Source of the DNA: Pristionchus mayeri | Taxonomy: Eukaryota; Nematoda; Chromadorea; Rhabditida; Neodiplogasteridae | Direction of reading: 5' to 3' | Assembly (NCBI GenBank): GCA_036245805.1 | Contig: BTRK01000005.1 | Coordinates: 25,771,474-25,835,473 of the forward strand | DNA length: 64,000 nucleotides | Part shown: in pieces, positions 55,601 to 64,000 of the stretch | Layout of the letters: each line of letters starts with the position of its first letter | Position numbering within the stretch: the first letter of the stretch is position 1 | Translations under genes and position numbers: made by a program | Notes under the pieces: generated by a model | Seen by the model: only the letters and a program-made list of their open reading frames with translations | Told to the model about the DNA's origin: nothing | The model's database searches: none

Positions 55601-57152
55601 TGATCTTCATTTGTGTTCTTCATTCGAGCACACCGTAAATCATATATCTAGTATCAATACCTCACTTCATTTCTCTGTTCACGCCCCCTCCCCCTCCCCT
55701 CGGAGAATAGGGACCACGAAACCGGAAAATCAAAAATGAAAATCGAGAACATACTATGCAATTTCGATGATTCCTAATTTCCCGCAAATTAAAATTTTTA
55801 ACGCAAAAATTTTGTCGATTTTGCACGCATATCATTTGCGGCAAATGTCGTATTCCCTGTTGTTATCAAATTATGAGCATGCACGCGACAGTTGTGCAAT
55901 AATCTTGAGATAAACTATAAGGATGACTACCGAGAAATCCGAAATCAAAAATTGATGCAACATATGTTGCATATTATATCCTTGGTCACTCTGGAACTAC
56001 CTGCCCATGAAATGCTTGGTGTGGATTTGAACCAATATTGAAGAAATTGCAAAGACAATTAGGAATCGATCGTCTCATTTAACGTCTCACATATCAGAGC
56101 TGTGCGACAAGACCTTTTTCTCGGCAAACGGAAAAACGGCAAATTCAAGTTTCGGCAAATTCGCCGGCAAAATTCATCGACAGAATTTCGTGATTATTTC
56201 CGATCTGCTTGATGTTTTAAAGGTTTTCATAAATGGTCCCTGAACCAGATCCTTACCTCTATACCCTGAGGTGATTTGAAACTCAGTCGTGAGTTCCCAA
56301 ATGTTAGGGGGTCTTCCAGCATGTTAGAATTATCCGTGCTTGATTAGCCTAAGGGCGCCCAGTGTAAATTGCGTAGAAACCCTTGCCCACACAAACTCTT
56401 CACATGAAAGGGTTCCCACGCGTCGCGGCGCGTGTCGCAGTATGTCTTGGAAGGTAGGGGGCACCAGGCAAAATTTAGAATTCTTCTAAATAATACTTTT
56501 ATGTTGTTTTTGGGGTAATCGGTGATGTGGAATTCCGGCAATATGCTCAGAATTCACAAAAACTTTAAATTCACAGCGTATGAAGCACCCATTGTTGACC
56601 GCTCTTTCGTGGTGTGCTTGCAGCCGCGACGCCTGAATTTCACGCGTGCGCGCCAGTGCGCTTGGGCAACTAATATTCGGGCTGTCATATTATTCTCGAT
56701 TTGGCTCATAGTTTCATCAAAGACCGTCAAGTAGCATTACTTTCATCAAATAATTATCAAAAGGATGTAGTTTTCACATATTACAAATGAATTCAAAAAG
56801 AAAATCGTAATTTTGGGAGGATCATGCTACAGTATCCTTCCACTGCATGTATAATTTCATTCTTGATTTAAAAATTTTCTCAACTAATAATTTCGCTGTT
56901 TTTTCTACAGGACATTCCCAGGGAACAGAAGGACTGTGTGAAGAGGTATATGCAAAGGCGTACATAGTAAATCAAAAGAGATTCGATTTAGTATACATTT
57001 GGCAAAGTTCATGCAGTGACTCTGAATTTTCGCAACTACCAATATTTTTCTTATTTAGCTATTTTATTTATTATACAAAATGCTTTTCATTTTTTCAAAA
57101 AAATGAAAAGGCGGAGCTTAAGTTATGCTTTAGAATATGCATAAACAAAATT
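55601..57152. other. Mostly repeat, one exon candidate
   Basis: CGGCAAATT-type repeat at 56120-56175, common in Caenorhabditis. Low-complexity AT elsewhere. Only the short exon at 56911 is noted. Confidence 0.4.
56911..56967 (+). CDS. Possible terminal exon
   Basis: After TTTTTTCTACAG the frame reads DIPREQKDCVKRYMQRRT then TAG. The acceptor is strong and the residues are protein-like, but it is only 18 codons long and no upstream exon was matched. Confidence 0.25.
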   Translation, partial: DIPREQKDCVKRYMQRRT

Positions 57153-57480
57153 TCAACATAGAATTGAGTTCGCGCCGGTGGTGAGGTTTACCACCAAACA
57201 TCTGACCTTTTTTCCGGATTCCAAATTTGACTTTCCGGTTTGGTGGTCCCTACTTGGATGGAACCAAGTGGCGAGGGACGCCTGGCGGAAAGAGCGCCAG
57301 ACGCTGAGCGAAAATAGAGATAGAGAGCGTGGAAAGTGAAGAGTTTTTCCCCCAACGAATCGCGCTTGGAAAAACACACGACGTGGGGCGCACGTAGCGC
57401 GGAGGAGGGGAAGGCCGTGGAAGTGGCCATAAAAAATCATGTGACCCCCATTTTTCTAAAATATCGCGCGATTAAATTAG
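57153..57480. repeat. GC-rich repeat with GCGCTACGTGCGCC block
   Basis: Contains GCGCACGTAGCGCGGAGGAG, CAGCGTCTGGCGCTCTTTCC-type and CAAGCGCGATTCGTTGGGGG-type blocks, resembling common Caenorhabditis intergenic repeats. No exon. Confidence 0.4.
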
Positions 57481-57532
57481 AGCATAAGATGTATGGGAGG
57501 GAATGAAGAAGGGAATACTAAATACCACTCAC

Positions 57533-57986
57533 CGATACATGAAATCGAGGTAGTGGAGGGGGAAAAGATAAGTGACGTAGTGTGTGAATGCTGTGCAGAA
57601 GACAATGAAAGCCATCTGTATCTGCCACACCTCGTTGATAAGCACCTTCTGAGGCAGTCCCACGGAGGTCTGCCACTACAAATACCATCCATTGGGGGGA
57701 GGCATCACAAGTAGGGTTGGCTATTCGGAGCACAATTGCGATATAGCAATTCCCCCCCCCCCTCGCATATTGCGAAATTTAAGGAGGGCGGGGGATTGCG
57801 ATATCGAAATTCTGCCCCGAATAGCCAAGCAAAAGTGTCTGCGACACCTATTTGAATAAATGGTTTGTAGAATTTGTCAAACCACATAAATTCAGGTGCA
57901 AGGAATTCACAATGTCACTTACGGGAAGGAATGCCAGAGGGAGAAATATGGAAAGGAATGCCGTAGAAAGTCCCGCAAAGACACAT
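57533..57986 (-). CDS. Cys-loop ligand-gated ion channel, TM2-TM3 exons (partial)
   Basis: Two minus-strand exons join in frame: 57986-57923 (acceptor TTGAAG, donor GTAAGTG) and 57675-57533 (acceptor TTTGTAG, donor GTGAGTGG), separated by a 247 bp intron that contains a MITE. The first encodes FAGLSTAFLSIFLPLAFLP, a pore-helix-like segment. The second continues SVGLPQKVLINEVWQIQM and AFIVFCTAFTHYVTYLF. The order hydrophobic helix, short loop with LP, V.W, then helix with F.F..A follows the TM2-loop-TM3 pattern of pentameric channels (LPKVSYVKAIDIW...LLFVFSALLEYA in glycine receptors). Such channels sit in the plasma membrane and gate ions on ligand binding. No extracellular domain, TM1 or TM4 exon was found; a half foldback lies immediately upstream. 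Confidence 0.52.
57717..57828. mobile_element. Short MITE in the channel intron
   Basis: TTGGCTATTCGG and its complement bound 112 bases containing GCGATAT repeats and a C run. It sits within the intron between the two channel exons. Confidence 0.75.
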
Positions 57987-58065
57987 CTTCAATAACCATT
58001 CATTAAGTTTTATCTATAAAATAATTCTTACAATAATGCTTCTTTGCAAACAACAAATATATTAA

Positions 58066-58565
58066 AACGCGTTCTCTGTAAGACTCGGAGAGGGGTGGCA
58101 CAAGGTTGTCAAAATGATCGTATCTACGTGCTATTTTCAGGGTGTCATACCTATGGGTAGGGTATTCTCCCACATGATTTTTGTGTCCCTAGCTCAACAT
58201 TTTGACCTACCAAATTTGAAAAATGAAGCTCAATATTTAAGGGCATGTTATATACCATTCGAAAGAGCATAAAAAGTTATGTCGACAGCTATGTTTTCAT
58301 AAGGATTGGTGCGTGTTCGCACGAGATAATGCATGAAACGTGAATTTTCGAGCAGTGTTCGTGATGTAAGATCATGATGGGGACGCTTTTTAGTGAAACT
58401 TCAGGCTGCCGTAGGTGCAGAATTCAATTCTCTATCGACCTATCTAATTCATTATGCAAATTTCGGTACCTAATTATGTCAAACAGCCGATTTTCTATCA
58501 CGCATTCGTCGACCTGGGTTCAAATCCTGTCCGATGCATTATGTTTTGTCAACTTTTATCTCATG
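58066..58565 (+). mobile_element. Half foldback, TTAA / AACGCG family
   Basis: Begins after TTAA (58062-58065) with AACGCGTTCTCTGTAAGACT and GGTGGCACAAGG. It carries the core CATTCGAAAGAGCAT at 58255 and a B box GGGTTCAAATCC at 58516-58527, in the same order as the arms at 4213 and 39070. The right arm is missing. Confidence 0.75.
58516..58527 (+). promoter_or_regulatory. tRNA-like B box in half foldback
   Basis: GGGTTCAAATCC preceded by CGTCGACCT, equivalent in position to the boxes at 4673 and 39533. Confidence 0.45.
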
Positions 58566-58599
58566 ATAAATGGATTTATTTATTTAATGCACAATTTAT

Positions 58600-59103
58600 T
58601 TCAGACGCCTAATTGATCATTTGTCCAAACAATTTGGTCAATTTAGTCTCGTTCAACTCGTCTCGATATCCGTTCTCTCTCTCTCCCACTCTCTCCACTA
58701 TGGGCAATTCCGCCTACATGCTCTGGCCTTCCCGGCGCAACCAAGCCCTGCACGTCCAGTCGTGCTACGCTGGTCCTCCCTCAGAGGTCATCCCAACGTC
58801 GTCTCAACTTATTCACATCCTACTACCGTATCCTGCTTTCTGGTATGTACGGTACCCTCCAATGGCCTCTTGCATCCCTCTATCGTTCACAACTCCAGTG
58901 ATTCGAGATTCCCGAAATGGACAAAGTCCATCACAAAAAAAATTGTCATAGAACACTCAGATCCCGACGTTCCAGATCCAGACGCTCCAACTCTGGTGTG
59001 TGCACCCAAGTGGGAATCAAGTGCTATATTCAAGCTCAAAGTAGCGACCAAGCTTAGGCGCCACTTGGAAGTCGCTCTGATCTCTCCATTTCTCACTCTC
59101 TAT
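58600..59103 (+). pseudogene. Coding-like relic, probably retroelement-derived
   Basis: Overlapping plus-strand frames look protein-like: RRLNLFTSYYRILLSGMYG in one, resembling the tail of LINE proteins, and EHSDPDVPDPDAPTLVCAPK followed by LRRHLEVAL in another. Frame changes and stops indicate decay. Family not certain. Confidence 0.35.
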
Positions 59104-59690
59104 TTTTTCTCTCTTTCACTCGCTCTCTCGCTGCGGATTACTATGTAGAAAAAAGACAAAACGTCTGTCTGTCAGTTCGTCTGTTTGTTTGTTTGTTTGT
59201 CTGTCTGTCACGCTCGTTTTCCGCGAATAACTCAGCTCAAACTCATTGTAGAAGGCTAAGTCCTGGACCAAACGAACCCTCTTGGCGTGCCATTTCAAAT
59301 TTTATACTGATTGCATCATCATGACGCAATATTGCATCATCACTACGCAATATATCCAATTTTGCCCATAGTTCGCTTCTAAAACATCACCCAGACCCCG
59401 GACCTTGATTTTTTCTCTCTTTCACTCGCTCTCTCGCTGCGGATTACTATGTAGAAAAAAGACAAAACGTCTGTCTGTCAGTTCGTCTGTTTGTTTATTT
59501 GTTTGTCTGTCTGTCACGCACCACTGTGAGTACTTTCAAAATTTGGCATTACATCATCATTATGCAATATGATGCAATAATCGTTTTTCGCCCATATTTC
59601 GCTTCAAAGTGGGCACCCAGACCCCGGACCTTAACCAATCGACTCCCCAGAGTGAGCTCTTTAAAAAATTAGGGGGTCCATACCAAAATG
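59104..59690 (+). repeat. Tandem repeat, ~305 bp unit, two copies
   Basis: TCTCTCTTTCACTCGCTCTC...GTAGAAAAAAGACAAAACG...(GTCT/GTTT)n occurs at 59104 and again at 59409. Each copy is followed by a CAGACCCCGGACCTT end. Related ends recur at 63115 and 63240. Confidence 0.8.
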
Positions 59691-59693
59691 TCC

Positions 59694-59938
59694 CCCCTCT
59701 CCCCCTGGCAGTGCACGCCTCTCTAATCAAATTTTGAAGTTTTAATTACATAAGAGCTTGATTCTCTAAGAGTCAAGCAAAACGTGGCACAGCTTTTTCA
59801 CGAAAATGTGTAAGGAAGGGTTCTCGAGGGTGCTGAACACAATGGTCAACTTCATTTTGCATCATCTCGACCGGTTAGGCCATGCTGCATGTAGGCACCA
59901 CCTTCTTTATTGGTAATTCTTTATTGGTAATAAGTTGT
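59694..59938 (+). repeat. Detached arm matching 62802-63045 inverted
   Basis: ACCAAAATGTCCCCCCTCTC through CGACCGGTTAGGCCATGCTG to CACCTTCTTTATTGGTAAT is the complement of the distal right arm of the 61990-63045 palindrome. A duplicated TTCTTTATTGGTAAT lies at the break. Confidence 0.75.
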
Positions 59939-60072
59939 AAAATTATCGCATTTGGAAGCATAGCGAAGTTCATGTGAGTCTGAGCTCTTAGGCATCAACA
60001 TACAAAATATAGAGCAGCTCAAGCTCTTTAACAATAAAAAAAGATCGAAACTTTTTAACCAAAATTAATTTA

Positions 60073-61985
60073 GTTATCACAGGTATCACGAGTCAGTGGA
60101 GGTATCCGCGAACAATTTTTTTCAAAGTCATTTAAAATCGGTCAAATATTTATGTCAAACTATAGTAAAGAGAAGATTTCGGAAGAACTAGGTTGTTTGT
60201 CCCAGAGCCGTCATTTAGGGATTTTCCGGTTTTGCTCCCGGTATTACCGTATCTTCGGTTCCAGATGACCTACATAATTGGTTACATAGTTGGTTAGGAA
60301 TTTAAAAAACGCAGAAAAATTAGATAAACAACTTTCATGTTGAAACCAAAGCGGTAGGATGAAAATCAAAAACGCTGTAATCAAAAAACCTAATTTCGAT
60401 CTCGAAAAAAATGTTTTGGTCATCGCGCAGGCGACTTGCAGGGAATTTTATTGCAGATTATGAAAGAACAAGTCAAGTCAAACTATATCTAAGAAAAATA
60501 GAAAAAATCAATTAAAAGTGTGCTTCAATTCACATTTTTTCGATCGAATTGTCGAAACTGTCATCTCCGAAAATGAATAATTCAGTTTCGCTGGCCCATT
60601 TGCGAATGGTGTCCTAGTTCTAGTGTATTATAGTTGAGTGAGCATATGTTGAATAAAAACTGTTGATGGAATCTCGGTATATCTCGTTTTCAAAAAATCG
60701 AATTTTCACCCTCTGATTTTATCGATTTTACGACGGTGAAAACTACATTTATCGATGTGATCCCCACGAATTTCGAGTCAATAATTTCAGTTGTCCAAGT
60801 AATCTCTGTAAATTGCTTGAGCTCAGGTTCTCAGAAGGTTTTTAAGACCTGTTAAATAAACCTCGAAATCGTGAAATAATGAGCTTGCGATAATGAACAT
60901 GTCAGAATTTCATTCGAATCTGCAAATATCTCCCAGAAATAACTAGTATAAATCGAGATGTTGTCAAAGAAATCATAAAATATTGGCTAAACTGCGAGTA
61001 ACGTTGAATTTGAAAATCCAAATTTCGGAAAATGAGAGCATATTTTTTATATAAATAGTTTTTTAACAATGATTTTCTTACATTTTCAGAAGTTTCTGAG
61101 CTTGCCATTATTTTTGAAATATAATTCTGGGTGATATTTGCAGATTCGAATGAGATTCTGACATGTTCATTATCACAAGCTCATTATTTCACGATTTCGA
61201 GGTTTATTTTACAGGTCTTAAAAACCTTCTGAGAACCTGAGCTCAAGCGATTTACAGAGATTACTTGAACAACTGAAATTATTGATTCGAAGTTCGTGGG
61301 GATCACATCGATAAATGTAGTTTTCACCGTCGTAAAATCGATAAAATCAGAGGGTGAAAATTCGATTTTTTGAAAACGAGATATACCGGGATTCCATCAA
61401 CAGTTTTTGTTCAACATATGCTCACTCACCTATAATACACTAGAACTAGGACGCCATTCGCAAATGGGCCAGCGAAACTGAATTATTCATTTTCGGAGAT
61501 GACAGTTTCGACAATTCGATCGAAAAAATGTGAATTGAAGCACACTTTTAATTGATTTGTTCTATTTTTCTTAGATATAGTTTGACTTGTTCTTTCATAA
61601 TATGCAATAAAAATCCCTGCAAGTCGCCTGCGCGATGGTCAAAACATTTTGTTTCTAAATCGAAATTAGGTTTTTTGATTACAGCATTTTTTTTTCATCC
61701 TACCGTTTTGGTTTCAACATGAAAGTTGTTTATCTATTTTTTTCTGCGTTTTTTAATGTCCTAACCAACTATGTATGTCATCTGGAACCGAAGATACGGT
61801 AATACCGGGGGCAAAACCGGAAAATCCCTAAATGATGGCTCTGGGACAAACAACCTAGTTCTTCCGAAATCTTCTCTTAACTATAGCTTGACATAAATAT
61901 TTGACCGATTTTAAATGACTTTGAAAAAAATTGTTCGCGATGGGGCTGTTTTTGCTTCATCGACTCGTTATACCTGTGCTATGAG
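60073..61985. mobile_element. 1.9 kb palindrome with ~880 bp arms
   Basis: Arms 60073-60960 and 61110-61985 are highly similar inverted copies with a ~150 bp AT-rich loop. Ends CACAGGTATCACGAGTC and complement. Internal GGGATTTTCCGGTTTTG block and CAAAATTGTTC-type ends resemble the foldback at 26-34 kb. No coding content or tRNA-like box. Confidence 0.88.
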
Positions 61986-61989
61986 CCCG

Positions 61990-63045
61990 ATTCTCTAAAA
62001 ACCGGACAATCGTCCATAGGGCCTGGCACAGCATTTTTACGAAAATGTGTAAAAAGGGGTTCTCGAGGGTGGTGAACACAATGGCCAACTTCATTTTGCA
62101 TCATCTCGACCGGTTAGGCCAGGCGGCACGTAGGCACTACCTTCTTTATTGGTAATATCTCAGGAACCGATTTATGAATCTTCTTCAAAATTTCAGAGAT
62201 GATACATTAGTTGGTCATGAATCCATTTCTGTATAATTTGCATACATTAAAATATTACAATGGCATGATATTTGGGTTCTCGAATATAAGGCCGAAGCTA
62301 ACACAAAGAATTATATGGGCGGATGCGCCTTGCTCTGGTGATCATTTTTCGTATACAGGGTATGATGTTTAAATTCTGCTCCTTAGAGTTACATTATTTT
62401 TTCTGACTCCTTTTGGCTCTTTGGCCGCGCAAATTGCGCCAGTGAGTGAGAAATGAAATGAGTTTCACTTTCATCGTCGTGCAAACAAAGGAAGTTCATC
62501 TCATTTCTCACTCTCTGGCGCCATTTGCGCGGCAAAGGAGCCGAAATGAGCCAGAAATATTAATGTAACTTTAAGGAGCAGAATTTAAAAACCATACCCT
62601 GTACATGAAAAATGATCGCCAGGGCAAGGCGCATCCGCCCATATAATTCGTTGTGTTAGCTTCGGCCTTATATTCGAGAACCAAAATTTCATGCAATTGT
62701 AATATTTTAATGCATGCAAATTATACAACAATGGATTCATGACCAACTAATATATCATCTATGAAATTTTGAAGAAGATTCATAAATCGGTTCCTGCGTT
62801 ATTACCAATAAAGAAGGTGGTGCCTACATGCAGCATGGCCTAACCGGTCGAGATGATGCAAAATGAAGTTGACCATTGTGTTCAGCACCCTCGAGAACCC
62901 TTCCTTACACATTTTCGTGAAAAAGCTGTGCCACGTTTTGCTTGACTCTTAGAGAATCAAGCTCTTATGTAATTAAAACTTCAAAATTTGATTAGAGAAG
63001 CGTATACTGCCAGGGGGAGAGGGGGGACATTTTGGTATGGACCCA
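61990..63045. mobile_element. Palindrome adjacent to the previous one
   Basis: Centre near 62480 (GGCGCAATTTGCGCGGC-type hairpin, TGAGAAATGAAATGAG). Arms include GCATCATCTCGACCGGTTAG and CGAATATAAGGCCGAAGCTA. The right arm is longer than the left; the missing left part is found at 59694-59938. Confidence 0.82.
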
Positions 63046-63049
63046 AATT

Positions 63050-63420
63050 TACATCATCATTATGCAATATGATGCAATAATCGTTTTTCGCCCATATCTC
63101 GCTTCAAAGTGGTCGCCCAGACACCGGACCTTGATCATTTGACTCCCCAGAGTGAGCTCTTTCAAAATTTGGCATTACATCATCATTATGCAATATGACG
63201 CAATAATCGTTTTTCGCCCATATCTCGCTTCAAAGTGGTCATCCAGACCAAGAGTATTGAAACGATTTGAATTTTTCATTTAACTTTTTCTACCGTTGAC
63301 TTAGCAAGTTCGATGTTGGGGCGCTATACAGCAAATCAATCGAAGAATACGATGCGAGTATTGCGTCATCACGTGCCTCATAACTAATTTCCGTAGTGAT
63401 GACGCAATCGAATTTCGCTT
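63050..63420. repeat. Tandem units with TGATGCAAT-like sites
   Basis: ACATCATCATTATGCAATATGATGCAATAATCG, cut into pieces, repeats at 63052 and 63177 (~125 bp period), each with CGCCCATATCTCGCTTC. 63260-63420 is the inverse of 25780-25945. Confidence 0.75.
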
Positions 63421-64000
63421 TTTCGAGCAGGCGTTATTCTAACATAGATTTTTTCCAGCTCGCCAAACTTTCTGATGTTGGGGTCATGCCCGAGGCCTAC
63501 CCAGAAAATTTTTTTATGGTTGCTGTGCGACTGCACTTTTGCTGCAGCCTTGCTGCAAAATCGAGGTCGAAAATTCAGATCTCGGCTCCTAGTCAAGATA
63601 GAGACTGGTTCAAGGCATCAAAATATTCGCCATCGTGAGTCCAGATGATCCTGAGAATATGAAAACAATATCTCAATATACCTGAATTATATGAAAAATC
63701 CGCTTACTTTCTTGTTTCTAAATTTCTGAAATGTTAGAGATTTAAAAATTTCGATTTTGGCAAAGTAGTGGAAACTGTTGTTATGTAAAGTGAATCCGAT
63801 TCATCATATTACTAAAACATTTTTCACACGAGAATCTAACCAGAAATCGCGAAATCAACTTCAAAAATGAATTTTGTATTTTTCAGACACTTTCGATTTC
63901 CCATTTTCGGTCATGAAAAGCTGAGGCAACGAACTCTTGGCGGAGGCCTATTCCAACAATTCAACTCATGTCAATGTAGTCTACTGAATGGGTATTATTC
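63421..64000. other. Repeat fragment then spacer, no gene
   Basis: 63470-63600 shares the AGGCCTACCCAGAAAA and TGCTGCAGCCTTGCTGCAAAA blocks with 25290-25370 and 35540-35590. Beyond 63600 no feature is recognised. Confidence 0.4.

Noticed and set aside
58621..59148. 175-codon intact gene
   Set aside because: Three overlapping frames look equally coding, with the most protein-like parts in different frames; more likely a decayed retroelement.
59104..63420. CRISPR-like array
   Set aside because: Repeat units are about 125 and 305 bp with no short regular spacers, and the DNA is eukaryotic.

Overview
The window looks like repeat-rich nuclear DNA from a rhabditid nematode, probably Caenorhabditis or a close relative. 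The case rests on 40-66 bp GT-AG introns with T-rich acceptors, CR1-like LINEs with pyrimidine-rich 5' regions, TA- and TTAA-flanked MITEs, families of the TACGGTA and CGGCAAATT type, and AT-rich spacers. No database search was possible, so the species is inferred.

Host genes are sparse and broken up by transposons. The best is the 3' part of a Gemin6-like gene on the minus strand (3641-4090, poly(A) signal at 3593), with a foldback element directly upstream. The C-terminal exon of a TMEM39 homologue is at 38230-38430 (minus). Two exons resembling the TM2-TM3 part of a Cys-loop ligand-gated channel are at 57533-57986 (minus), with a MITE in their intron. Several weaker spliced or coding-like pieces (8058-8340, 45326-45553, 52643-52918, 53930-54518, 56911-56967) are listed with low confidence.

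Most of the rest is mobile DNA. 16.4-21.5 kb holds a 5'-truncated LINE followed by a second LINE (ORF1, then a broken ORF2) with a tRNA-type SINE in its 3' UTR. A second SINE copy is at 5979. 26.0-34.4 kb is a foldback element carrying an LTR retrotransposon (gag-protease only) and a nearly intact LINE; a 5'-truncated copy of that LINE is at 13.7-14.8 kb. 47.3-50.5 kb is a palindrome holding a TTAA element, a mariner-like element and a hAT-like MITE.

The striking feature is about a dozen long palindromic (foldback) elements of 1-3.5 kb. They fall into families with different ends: TA plus GGTGTCC, ATAT plus CACGCCTCTCACGAG, and TTAA plus AACGCTGTCTCCG. In five of them both arms, or one surviving arm, carry a tRNA-like pol III B box (two also an A box) facing inward toward the loop. 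Some loops contain coding-like sequence. A roughly 30-base core containing CATTCGAAAGAGCATGA is shared by elements that are otherwise different. This combination is the best candidate here for something undescribed.
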